A DNA stretch of 64,000 nucleotides from Mycobacterium sp. (GTDB lineage: Bacteria > Actinomycetota > Actinomycetes > Mycobacteriales > Mycobacteriaceae). Below, in pieces: positions 54,540 to 63,012 of the stretch. A model generated the notes under the pieces. The model had not been told where the DNA came from. It saw only the letters and a program-made list of their open reading frames with translations, and ran no database searches. Numbering within the stretch: position 1 is the first letter of the stretch; every line of letters begins with the position of its first letter. The position numbers were made by a program, and so were the translations under genes. Location: assembly GCF_029961025.1 (NCBI RefSeq), contig NZ_JASBVP010000004.1, forward strand, positions 62,001 to 126,000, written 5' to 3'.

Positions 54540-55447
54540 CTAAGCCAGAAGCTGCCCTCACCGTAATCTCCGCTGAGCAGCGGGCCGTGGAAGACGACCT
54601 TGTGGCCCGCGTCGTCGACGCTTTTGCCGCTACCCCCGATCCGCGGCTGCGCCAGCTGATGCAGGCGCTCACCCGGTATCTGCACGCCTTTATCCGCGAG
54701 GTGCGTCTCAGCGAGTCGGAGTGGAAGACGGCGATCGAGTTTCTCACCGCCGTGGGGCAGATCAGCGACGACAAACGCCAGGAGTTCATCTTGCTCTCCG
54801 ACGTGCTGGGCGCCTCGATGCAGACCGTGGCCGTCAACAACGAGGTCTACCGGGGTGCTACCGAGGCGACGGTGTTCGGCCCGTTTTTCGTCACCGGCTC
54901 GCCGCGGATCCCGCTGGGCGGGGATATGGCCGGCGGGGCTCCCGGCGAGCCGTGCTGGGTGGAGGGCCGGGTCACCGACACCGACGGCAACCCGGTCGCG
55001 GGCGCCCGAATCGAGGTCTGGGAGGCCGACGCCGCCGGGCTGTATGACGTGCAGTATCCCGACGGCCGGGTCGCGGGGCGAGCGCATTTGTTCACCGACG
55101 CTCAAGGCGGGTATCGCTTTTGGGGGCTCACCCCCACGCCGTACCCGATCCCGCACGACGGGCCGGTGGGGGCGCTGCTTGCGGCCACGGGCCGCTCCCC
55201 GATGCGCCCGGGGCATTTGCATGTCATGGTCAGCGCCGACGGTTTACGGACCCTGGTCACCCACGTGTTCGTCGCCGGGGATCCCCAGCTTGAGGTTGGG
55301 GACGCGGTCTTTGGTGTCAAAGACTCGTTGGTTAAGGAGTTCACCCGCCACCGCCCCGGAACACCCACCCCGGACGGCCGCGATGTGGGCGATCGCGAGT
55401 GGTCGCGGGTGCGTTTCGACATCGTCTTGGCCCCAGCGGCGAACTGA
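54536..55447 (+). CDS. Hydroxyquinol 1,2-dioxygenase-type intradiol dioxygenase
   Basis: Cleaves a 1,2,4-trihydroxybenzene (or catechol) between its hydroxyls, giving maleylacetate in the hydroxyquinol case. 303 residues. A helical N-terminal dimerisation domain (1-110) includes [25 protein letters not shown]. In the catalytic beta-sandwich the Fe(III) ligands are Y170 (LYDVQYP), Y203 (PYPIPHDGP), H227 and H229 (RPGHLHV); the spacing 33/24/2 equals that of hydroxyquinol 1,2-dioxygenase. Coupling to maleylacetate reductase supports hydroxyquinol as substrate. Confidence 0.93.
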   Translation: MTKPEAALTVISAEQRAVEDDLVARVVDAFAATPDPRLRQLMQALTRYLHAFIREVRLSESEWKTAIEFLTAVGQISDDKRQEFILLSDVLGASMQTVAVNNEVYRGATEATVFGPFFVTGSPRIPLGGDMAGGAPGEPCWVEGRVTDTDGNPVAGARIEVWEADAAGLYDVQYPDGRVAGRAHLFTDAQGGYRFWGLTPTPYPIPHDGPVGALLAATGRSPMRPGHLHVMVSADGLRTLVTHVFVAGDPQLEVGDAVFGVKDSLVKEFTRHRPGTPTPDGRDVGDREWSRVRFDIVLAPAAN

Positions 55448-55459
55448 TCGGCCACCGGG

Positions 55460-56251
55460 ATGTCAAAGATGCGCCCCGCGGTGATGCCGGCCGTCTTCGT
55501 CGGGCACGGCAATCCGATGAACGCGATCGAGGACAACCCCTTCAGCGCGGCCTGGCGGCGATTGGCCGCGTCGATCCCGCGGCCCCGGGCGGTCCTGGCG
55601 ATCTCGGCGCACTGGTACGGCGTGGGCGGGCGGGTGACCGCTGCCGAGAAGCCGGTGACCCTGCACGACTTCGGCGGGTTTCCCCGTGCGCTGTATGAGG
55701 TCGAATACCCCGCCCCGGGGTCAGCGCAGCTGGCCGGCCGGGTCACCGACCTGCTGGCGCCGGCGGCGATCGAACCGGACGCCGACTGGGGGCTGGATCA
55801 TGGCAGCTGGTCGGTTCTGGTGCAGATGTACCCGGCTGCCGACATTCCGGTGGTGCAGCTGAGCATCGATGAAACCCTTACCCCCGCGCAGCATTTCGAC
55901 CTGGGGCAACGCTTGCGTCCGCTGCGCGAGGAGGGGATCTTGATCCTTGGCTCGGGCAACGTGGTGCACAATCTGCGCCTTTACGCCTGGGACCGGCACC
56001 CCGTCGTCCCGTTCGACTGGGCGGTTCGCTTCGATGCCTGGTTGCGAGATGCGCTTCGGGAGCGCCGTTTCCGCGACGTGATCGGCTACCGGAGCGCCGG
56101 CGCTGATGCGGCGTTGGCGGTCCCCACTCCCGAGCACTACCTGCCCCTGCTGTATGTGCTGGGCGCCTGTTCGGAGGACGAGCCGGTGGGCTTGCCGGTG
56201 ACGGGATTCGAGGGGGGATCGGTCTCCATGCTCGCCGTCCGCGTCGGGTGA
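55460..56251 (+). CDS. LigB-family (DODA-type) extradiol ring-cleavage dioxygenase
   Basis: 263 residues, similar to YgiD/4,5-DOPA dioxygenases, which open catechol rings using a metal-bound site. Candidate ligands lie in FVGHGNPMNAI, ISAHWYGVGG, and the segment GLDHGSWSVLVQMYP; the C-terminal conserved part is LILGSGNVVHNLRLYAW. The natural substrate cannot be told. It lies 12 bp after the intradiol dioxygenase, so the operon carries two different ring-cleaving enzymes, which is odd if a single substrate is processed. Confidence 0.88.
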   Translation: MSKMRPAVMPAVFVGHGNPMNAIEDNPFSAAWRRLAASIPRPRAVLAISAHWYGVGGRVTAAEKPVTLHDFGGFPRALYEVEYPAPGSAQLAGRVTDLLAPAAIEPDADWGLDHGSWSVLVQMYPAADIPVVQLSIDETLTPAQHFDLGQRLRPLREEGILILGSGNVVHNLRLYAWDRHPVVPFDWAVRFDAWLRDALRERRFRDVIGYRSAGADAALAVPTPEHYLPLLYVLGACSEDEPVGLPVTGFEGGSVSMLAVRVG

Positions 56252-56389
56252 GCGCACCTGTTCCAGCCGCCCGTGGGCTCACCGGTGTCGGTGTTCCGGT
56301 GCCCGGAATATGCGTGCCCGGCACCCGGTGGCGTCCCGGATGATGGACACCGGACCGCGCACCTGGACTCATCACCGGAAGGAGCGGGC

Positions 56390-57184
56390 ATGCGGATCGA
56401 CTTATCTGGCCGACGGTCACTGGTGAGCGGGTCGACCGCCGGGATCGGCTACGCGATCGCGCGGGGCCTTGCCGGGGCGGGTGCCGCGGTGGTCGTCAAC
56501 GGGCGGACAGCCGACCGCGTCCGCCAGGCGGTGGCCCGGTTGCACGAGGAGGTTCCCGACGCCCGGGTGACGGGCGTGGCGGCCGATGTCGGCACGGCCG
56601 ACGGGGTGGCCACGCTACTCGAGAAAGAACCCGACGTCGACGTGCTCGTTGCCAACGCCGGGATTTTCGCGCCGAAACCGTTCGCGGAGATCACCGACGA
56701 GGAGTGGCAGCGGTTTTTCGATGTCAACGTCATGGGAGCGGTTCGGCTGGCCCGCCACTACGTGCCCAGGATGGCACACCGGGGCTGGGGGCGCGTGGTG
56801 TTCATCAGCAGCGAGTCCGCCTTGCACATTCCCCCGGAGATGGTCCACTACGGGATGACGAAGACCGCCTTGATCGCCGTGGCCCGGGGGTTGGCCGAGT
56901 CTTACCCGGCGAGCGGGGTGACGGTGAACTCGGTGCTCCCCGGGCCGACCCGCTCCGAGGGTGTGAGCACCTTCCTGCAAGAATTGGCCGCCCGCCAGGG
57001 GCGGACCACCGAAGATGCCGAGCGGGAGTTTCTGGCAACCATGCGACCGACCTCGCTGCTGGGCCGGTTCGCGACCACCGATGAGGTGGCCAATCTGGTG
57101 GTCTACGTGTGCTCGCCCCAGGCCGCGGCGACCACCGGAGCGGCCCTTCGGGTGGACGGCGGTGTGGTGCGTGCCATTCCGTGA
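56390..57184 (+). CDS. Short-chain dehydrogenase/reductase
   Basis: 264 residues from the ATG at 56390, preceded by GGAAGGAG. Classical SDR: the cofactor loop GSTAGIGYAIARGL, the NAG-type motif VLVANAGIFAP, the active-site serine in VVFISSESALH and the YX3K pair in VHYGMTKTALI. The sequence NGRTADRVRQAVARL after the second strand suggests NADP preference (Arg after Asn-Gly). The substrate is not known; the context suggests an aromatic or ring-opened intermediate. About 140 bp separate it from the LigB-type gene. It is convergent with the LuxR gene. Confidence 0.9.
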   Translation: MRIDLSGRRSLVSGSTAGIGYAIARGLAGAGAAVVVNGRTADRVRQAVARLHEEVPDARVTGVAADVGTADGVATLLEKEPDVDVLVANAGIFAPKPFAEITDEEWQRFFDVNVMGAVRLARHYVPRMAHRGWGRVVFISSESALHIPPEMVHYGMTKTALIAVARGLAESYPASGVTVNSVLPGPTRSEGVSTFLQELAARQGRTTEDAEREFLATMRPTSLLGRFATTDEVANLVVYVCSPQAAATTGAALRVDGGVVRAIP

Positions 57185-57199
57185 AGCGTGGATGCTCGT

Positions 57200-59824
57200 T
57201 CAGCGCCGTAGGGCGGCGAGTTCGGCACGGGACCGCACCCCGAGTTTCGGGTAGATCCGGGTCAGGTGATACTGCACGGTCTTCGGCGACACATACAGCT
57301 CGGCCGCCACTTCACGGTTGGACAGTCCCTGGGCGACAAGAGCGGTCACCGCTTCTTCCTGCGAGGTTAGGGTGACGGGAGCCCGCGGCCGGCGCAGCTG
57401 ATGCACGCCTCCCGCCCTGAGCTCGCGCTCGCAGCGCTGCACGTAGGTGTGCGCGCCGAGCGAGAGATAAAGGTCGCGGGCGGTGCTGATCGCCGCGTCG
57501 GCTTCGCCCCGCTTGCCGGCGCGGCGCAGTGTCAGGCCGTAGCCGAAGTAGACCCGCGCCAGGTCGTAGCGCAGCGGCAGTCCCTCGAGCAACGCAAGCG
57601 CCTCCTGGAAGGCCCGTCGCGCCGCCGGCAGGTCCGCCCGCGCGCCCAGCAGCCGGCCGCGGGCGGCGAGCACCCGGGCGGTGGCCGAGCGATGCCCGCG
57701 AGCGCAGTGCTCGTGACGGCGCAACAACGCCTCGGCGCTGTCGAGCTGACCGTCGACCACCAGTGCGGTGGCCAGCACGTCGGCCCACGGCCATAGACCA
57801 GGCTCCACCGTGGTATCGGCGGACAGCCGGGTAAGCGGCTCCAGCGTGCGCCGCACCGCGGCGTAATACGCTTTGGCCTCGGCGACATGCGCCCGAGCGA
57901 GCAGGGGCGGGATTCGCATCATCTCGTAATCGCCGGTGACCGCGTCGGCCGCCAGCACATCGGCAGCGGCCTTCTTCCAGTCGCCGCGCAGCGCGTGCAC
58001 TTGGGCCGCGGTCCAGGCCAGCAGCGGTGTCGCCAGCACGATGCCGCTGGAGCCGGCCAGCGCGCGGCCGCGCTCCACACTGTCCAGCGCCCGGTCCCAT
58101 TCGCCGGTCACGAACTGCACCCGGGCCAGCCAGCCCAGCGCCCACAGCGTGATCCGCGTCGAGCCGCCCAACGCGGCCATGGCGACGGCGGCTTCCAAAC
58201 TGCTTCGGGCGCCGTCGATGTCATCCTGGCTCAGCTGAAACCAACCACGGCCCATGCCAATCCGCTGCGCCTGGGCGCCGTGGCTGATTCGGCTGGCCAG
58301 CGTGTCGTAGGCCACGGCCGCCTCGTGGACCTTTCCGGCTGCGGCCAGTCCCAGGCCGCGGATGGCGGCGGCCTCGATCCCGGCGGGTGAGCAGCCGCCG
58401 GCAAGTGCCAGCGCGCGGTCGGCCCAGTGCACGAGTTCTTCGGTCCGGCAACGCACCAGTGAGTGCAGGACTCGACGCTGAGCGATCATGGCCGCCGTCT
58501 CGGGGTCTCGCCCGGCATCGGCGATGTCCCACGCACGACGCAGCCGGACCTCTGCCTCGGCGGCCCGGCCGCGAAGGATCGCCAGGTACGCCAAGACGGC
58601 GTCACGCAAAGGCGTTTCGTGCAGGCTTTCGATGGTGGGCACTAGCGCGGCGGCGCCCAGGCAGTCGCCCGCAGCGATCAGGGCGTCGACCGAACGGGTG
58701 AGTCGTTCATCGTGCAACGCCGGGTCCGAACTGAGCCGACTGGCTTCCCGGAGGAGTCGCGCGGCCTCGGCCCAGGCTCCCTGGGAGGCGCGTTCGTGAG
58801 CGAGTCGTTCGGCGTCCTCGGCCAGACCGGGATCCGGGGTTGCGGTGGCCGCGATCAGGTGATGGAGACGCCGGACCGGATCGGCCCCCATCCGGGCGGC
58901 CCGGCGATGGGCTTCGCCGGCGGCGTGCGCGCCCATGAGATCGATAACGGCGGCCCGGGTGAGCGAATCGCGCAGCCGTGGCGAAAACCCCGGTGAGGGC
59001 GCCAACAACCCTGCGTCGGCGGCCTCGTCGATCGCTGTCAGCGGATCCTCCAGTCCGCTTAAAGCTGCCGCAGCTCCAAGTGATTCGTGATCATCGAGGA
59101 TTGCGAGCGCCTCCACCAGCGCGCGGCCCGCCGACCCGCAGCGTTTCAGCCGGTCCGCCACATCGGCGACGACGTGCGACGGCGCCGGCAGCCGAACGCC
59201 GGGCCGAGACCACACATCGATCGGCAGCTCGTCGAGCAGCGCCACCACGGCGCGGGGATTGCCCCCGGTGTGCCGGGTGAGGATCTCGCTCATCGCCGGG
59301 TGCAGCACCAGGCCCCGCGACGCCGCTATCTCGGCAACCGCGGGGGGTTCCAGCCCTTCCAGCCGAATCTCCTCGCTCACCGCGTCAGCGATCACCTGCG
59401 GTGACGTGGTGCTCACCACCACCAACAGCGGCAGGCGGCGATGATGCCGAACCGCCGAGACCAGCGCATGAAGCGACAGCTCGTCGGCGTGCTCGGCGTC
59501 GTCGACCACGACGAGCGCGGGCTGCAACCCGGTGATCCGATCGACGAACTGCTCGGCCGCGGCGACCGGCTCGGCGGGCACCTTCTCCTGCAGCAGCTGA
59601 CTGAGCACCCCACCGGGCAGGCCGCTCTCCCACGGCGTCGCGCGGGCCCACCGGGCCGCCTCGCGCTGGCTGATCAGCCGCCGTAACACGGTGCTCTTAC
59701 CGATCCCGGAAGCCCCGACCACCGCGACGATGTCGGCGCCGCGGGTCGCTGTCGCGGCACAGCGGCTGCTCAGCTCGGCCAGTTCCCGACCGCGCCCGAC
59801 GCAGGTCGTGGCCGCGATGATCAC
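57200..59824 (-). CDS. LAL-type (large ATP-binding) LuxR-family transcriptional regulator
   Basis: 874 residues. An N-terminal AAA/STAND ATPase with Walker A GASGIGKST (residues 37-45) and Walker B-like ALVVVDDAEHADE is followed by a long helical TPR-like region (about 330-790). The C-terminal LuxR helix-turn-helix is TSQEEAVTALVAQGLSNREVAAELYVSPKTVQYHLTRIYPKLGV. Such MalT-like regulators are activated by a small inducer. It lies between the two catabolic operons, convergent with one and 67 bp after the fusion gene stop of the other, and probably controls one or both. The inducer is unknown. Confidence 0.92.
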   Translation of the reverse strand: MIIAATTCVGRGRELAELSSRCAATATRGADIVAVVGASGIGKSTVLRRLISQREAARWARATPWESGLPGGVLSQLLQEKVPAEPVAAAEQFVDRITGLQPALVVVDDAEHADELSLHALVSAVRHHRRLPLLVVVSTTSPQVIADAVSEEIRLEGLEPPAVAEIAASRGLVLHPAMSEILTRHTGGNPRAVVALLDELPIDVWSRPGVRLPAPSHVVADVADRLKRCGSAGRALVEALAILDDHESLGAAAALSGLEDPLTAIDEAADAGLLAPSPGFSPRLRDSLTRAAVIDLMGAHAAGEAHRRAARMGADPVRRLHHLIAATATPDPGLAEDAERLAHERASQGAWAEAARLLREASRLSSDPALHDERLTRSVDALIAAGDCLGAAALVPTIESLHETPLRDAVLAYLAILRGRAAEAEVRLRRAWDIADAGRDPETAAMIAQRRVLHSLVRCRTEELVHWADRALALAGGCSPAGIEAAAIRGLGLAAAGKVHEAAVAYDTLASRISHGAQAQRIGMGRGWFQLSQDDIDGARSSLEAAVAMAALGGSTRITLWALGWLARVQFVTGEWDRALDSVERGRALAGSSGIVLATPLLAWTAAQVHALRGDWKKAAADVLAADAVTGDYEMMRIPPLLARAHVAEAKAYYAAVRRTLEPLTRLSADTTVEPGLWPWADVLATALVVDGQLDSAEALLRRHEHCARGHRSATARVLAARGRLLGARADLPAARRAFQEALALLEGLPLRYDLARVYFGYGLTLRRAGKRGEADAAISTARDLYLSLGAHTYVQRCERELRAGGVHQLRRPRAPVTLTSQEEAVTALVAQGLSNREVAAELYVSPKTVQYHLTRIYPKLGVRSRAELAALRR

Positions 59825-59891
59825 GCTGACATGCTAGGAGCGCGGCGAATACCCGGTCCACTGCCGGGCGCTTCGCCGTCGGCCGCCGGTG

Positions 59892-62477
59892 TCAGCCCTG
59901 ATCCCCGCCGGCCACCGGGAGCACGGTGCCGGTGATGTAGGACGCCTCGTCGGAGGCCAGGAAACAGATCGCGGCGGCCTGTTCGTCGAGGGTGCCGTAG
60001 CGTTTCATCAGCGATGAGTCGAGGGTCTGGTCGATGTGGGCCTGGAACCAGGCGCGTTCGGTGTCGGTGCGCGGCTGCGGGGTGCCGCGCGGGATCCGCC
60101 GTGGCGGTGCCTGCGTGCCGCCGGGGGCGGTGGCGACGACCCGGATTCCGGCGTCGGCGTACTCCATCGCGAGCGAGGCGGTGAGCGCGTTGATCGCGCC
60201 CTTGGCCGCCGAGTAGGGGATGCGATGGATGCCCCGGGTGGCCGCCGAGGAGATGTTGACGATCACCCCACGGCCGCGCCGCACCATCGAGGGCAGCGCG
60301 GCGCGGCAGCAATACAGTGTGGTCAGCAGCGAGCGCTCGATCTCGGCGCGGATCTCGGCTCCGGTGAACTCGGTGAACGGTTTGAAGTTGATCGCGCCGC
60401 CCACATTGTTGATCAGCACGTCGATGTGCCCGAAGGACGCCAGCGCCTGCTGCACCAGGGTTTCGGCCCCGTCAGCCGACTCGAGGTCCACCGTGACGGC
60501 CAGCGCCTCCGGCCCGACGGACGCCAGCTCGTCGGCGAGCTCCTTCACCAGCGCCGAGCGGTCGGCCAGCACCAGCGTGCCGCCCTCGGCACTGATCCGG
60601 CGCGCGGTGTGCTCGCCGATGCCTTGGGCCGCTCCGGTGACGACGACGACCTTGCCGGTGAAACGGCCGGGGGTGACGAATTTCGGGCGCCGCGCCGCGC
60701 CCGCGTCCGCCATGGCACGGCGCATGGTTTGCTTGGACCGCTCGGCGTGCGCGACGATCAGCGCCCGCGCGGCCTCTTTGTCGCCGGCCTCGAACGCGGC
60801 GACGATGTCGACGTGGTCTTGGGCGACCAGCGGGTGACACCAGGTGGCGTTACGCAGCACTTCGCTCATCCGGCCCTTGATGTCGAGGGCTTGGTAGGCT
60901 TGTAACAGGTGCTGGTTGCCGCTCAGCGTGAACAGGTAGTCGTGAAACGCCGCGTTGGCTTCGGTGAATTGGGCGGCGTCGGCCAGGCGGTCGCCGTCGA
61001 CATAGCGCAGCGTGGACTCGGCGAGCAACCGGTAGCCGGTCAGCTGCTGGCCGGTCAACCGGCCCAGGGTCAGTTCCAGGGCGGCGAGTTCGAGGGCCTG
61101 GCGGGCTTCGAACAGGGCATCCGACTCGAGCACGGGCGGGTGGTCCTCGCCGATTTGGTAGCCGTCCGGGCCGACGATCGAGACCGACGGTTGTGGAATC
61201 GCCGGTGGTGCGGTCCCGGGAAGCGGCGAACCGGGGGGCGGGAAGATCTCTTGTCCCGCCAGCCGGCGTAACACCCGGCTGTCGTCGGTGACGGCAATCG
61301 GCCCCGCCCAGGCGCCGATCTCCTTCGCGGGCAGCATGAGCTGGCCGGCTATCCCTCGGGCGTCGGGTGCGGGCAGCAGCTGTTCGGCATGCGGCTCGGC
61401 ATGCGGCGGGGCAGCAGCGGCCGCGCCGGCCTTGTCGGCGTCGGGAACGGCGAGCGCGAACTTCTCGTAGTAGCAGCCGGTCGGTTGAAACCCGGTGGTC
61501 CGGAAGTAGTCGCGCACGGCCTCCACCATCGGCGGCGGACCGCACAGATAAACGGCGACGTCGCCGTCGTAGAGGTGCGCCGGCTCTAGCAGGCTGGTGA
61601 CGTAGGCCTTGTCCGGCCCCTTGTTGGGGGCGCTGCTGTGCGGGTCGGCGACACAGTAGTCCCAGCTGAAACCGGGCAGCTGGGCGGACAGCCGAGCCAG
61701 TTCGTCGAGCGCCACCAGGTCATCGTCGGTGGTCACGCCGTAGATCAGGTGCACTTTGCGAGGGCTGGTTTGGGCGCGCAGCCCGCCCAGCATGGACAGC
61801 ATCGGCGCCAGGCCGGTTCCGCCGGCCAGCATCAGCGCCGGCCGGTCTGCCTCCCTCAGGAAAAACGAGCCGTGGGGGCCGGTGAAGGTGATTGTGTCGC
61901 CGAGAGCGGCCCGCCCGGTCAGATAGCCCGACATCGCACCGCCGGGGGTCAATTTGATCAAAAACGTCAGTTGCCGCTCGGTGGGGGAATTACTGAACGA
62001 GTAGGACCGGGTGAGTTCGGTTCCGGGCACGGTGATGTTGACATATTGACCGGGCAAAAACGCCAACTTGTCACGATCGGGGATGTCGATGCCGATCTGC
62101 ATTGTGGTAGGCGAAAGTTGTTGCAGAGCAGTGAGCTTTCCGGTGTACCGGCCCGCTTTCGCCTTGGCGACCTCGGAGGTGCTGGCGATTTGCAGCACCA
62201 GATCCGAGCGGGGCTTCATGCAGCAGGGGAGGCAGTAGCCGGCCGCGGCCTCCGCGGCGGACAACGCGTCGGTGATATAGGTTCCGCCGTCGAAACGGCC
62301 CGATTCGCACAACGCTTTGCAGGTGCCGCAGGCCCCGTCGAGGCAGTCCACCGGGATGTTGATGCGCTGCCGGTACGACGCATCGGCAACGGTCTGGTCC
62401 GCCCGGCAGGTGATGAATCGGGTGACCCCGTCTTCGAACGCAAGCGCGACCTGGTAGGTCGCGGCGGTGGTAGCCAT
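59892..62477 (-). CDS. Three-part fusion: BenC-type reductase, FCD sensor domain and BenD-type diol dehydrogenase
   Basis: 861 residues from the ATG at 62477. Residues 1-345: plant-type [2Fe-2S] domain (C45, C50, C53, C85), FAD motif RSYSFSN (157-163), NAD motif GGTGLAPML (about 219-228) and CGPPPMV (312-318), as in BenC. About 345-450: Ala/Pro linker. About 450-588: FadR C-terminal (FCD) domain with LFEARQALELAALEL, NAAFHDYLFTLSGN, a His in AQDHVDI and a His in IVAHAERS. The first metal ligand Asp of FCD is Asn here. No winged helix is seen. Residues 605-861: SDR with TGAAQGIG (614-621) and YSAAK (Y755, K759), as in BenD. It follows the dioxygenase small subunit gene by 10 bp. Confidence 0.9.
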   Translation of the reverse strand: MATTAATYQVALAFEDGVTRFITCRADQTVADASYRQRINIPVDCLDGACGTCKALCESGRFDGGTYITDALSAAEAAAGYCLPCCMKPRSDLVLQIASTSEVAKAKAGRYTGKLTALQQLSPTTMQIGIDIPDRDKLAFLPGQYVNITVPGTELTRSYSFSNSPTERQLTFLIKLTPGGAMSGYLTGRAALGDTITFTGPHGSFFLREADRPALMLAGGTGLAPMLSMLGGLRAQTSPRKVHLIYGVTTDDDLVALDELARLSAQLPGFSWDYCVADPHSSAPNKGPDKAYVTSLLEPAHLYDGDVAVYLCGPPPMVEAVRDYFRTTGFQPTGCYYEKFALAVPDADKAGAAAAAPPHAEPHAEQLLPAPDARGIAGQLMLPAKEIGAWAGPIAVTDDSRVLRRLAGQEIFPPPGSPLPGTAPPAIPQPSVSIVGPDGYQIGEDHPPVLESDALFEARQALELAALELTLGRLTGQQLTGYRLLAESTLRYVDGDRLADAAQFTEANAAFHDYLFTLSGNQHLLQAYQALDIKGRMSEVLRNATWCHPLVAQDHVDIVAAFEAGDKEAARALIVAHAERSKQTMRRAMADAGAARRPKFVTPGRFTGKVVVVTGAAQGIGEHTARRISAEGGTLVLADRSALVKELADELASVGPEALAVTVDLESADGAETLVQQALASFGHIDVLINNVGGAINFKPFTEFTGAEIRAEIERSLLTTLYCCRAALPSMVRRGRGVIVNISSAATRGIHRIPYSAAKGAINALTASLAMEYADAGIRVVATAPGGTQAPPRRIPRGTPQPRTDTERAWFQAHIDQTLDSSLMKRYGTLDEQAAAICFLASDEASYITGTVLPVAGGDQG

Positions 62478-62487
62478 GTGCGCGCCT

Positions 62488-63012
62488 TCAGAAATGGTAG
62501 ATATCCACCACATGGTGGATGTAGTCGTTTTTCAGCACCACCGTCTTACGCCGGATCAGCGGTTGCTCACCGGAGAAGTCGACGGTGTAAAACGATGTCC
62601 CGTAGTACGGGTCGAGGGTCTGATAGCGGAAATACATGGTGTGCCAGTTGAACCGAATATCGACCAGGTCACCACGGCGCTCGATGATTTCGACGTTGCT
62701 GATGTTATGGCTGGTGCGTGGCTCGGGAAGGGACGTGGCCGACGAGCGCTCGGTGCGGATCCGAAAGACCCGGTCTTCCAGGCCGCCTTTGTTGGCGTAG
62801 TAGATCAGTGAGATGTCCCGCTGCGGGTCTTCCACCAGCCGGTCATCATCACCCCAGGTCGGCACCCAGTAGATAACGTCATCCGCGTAGCACTCCAGCC
62901 ATTTTTCGAACTCGCGGTCGTCGAGGTAGCGGGCCTCGCGGTAGAGGAACTGCTCGACCATGTTTTGAGTGATTAGTTTGCCGCCGGTGTCGGTGTTCTG
63001 CGCGGTGGTCAT
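62488..63012 (-). CDS. benB: Benzoate-dioxygenase-type small (beta) subunit
   Basis: 174 residues. Beta subunit of a Rieske ring-hydroxylating dioxygenase, with a cystatin-like fold: [38 protein letters not shown] at the N-terminus and [28 protein letters not shown] in the middle. The C-terminal part is [23 protein letters not shown]. It is closest in type to BenB (benzoate or 2-halobenzoate). The ATG overlaps the large-subunit stop by 4 bases. Confidence 0.9.
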   Translation of the reverse strand: MTTAQNTDTGGKLITQNMVEQFLYREARYLDDREFEKWLECYADDVIYWVPTWGDDDRLVEDPQRDISLIYYANKGGLEDRVFRIRTERSSATSLPEPRTSHNISNVEIIERRGDLVDIRFNWHTMYFRYQTLDPYYGTSFYTVDFSGEQPLIRRKTVVLKNDYIHHVVDIYHF

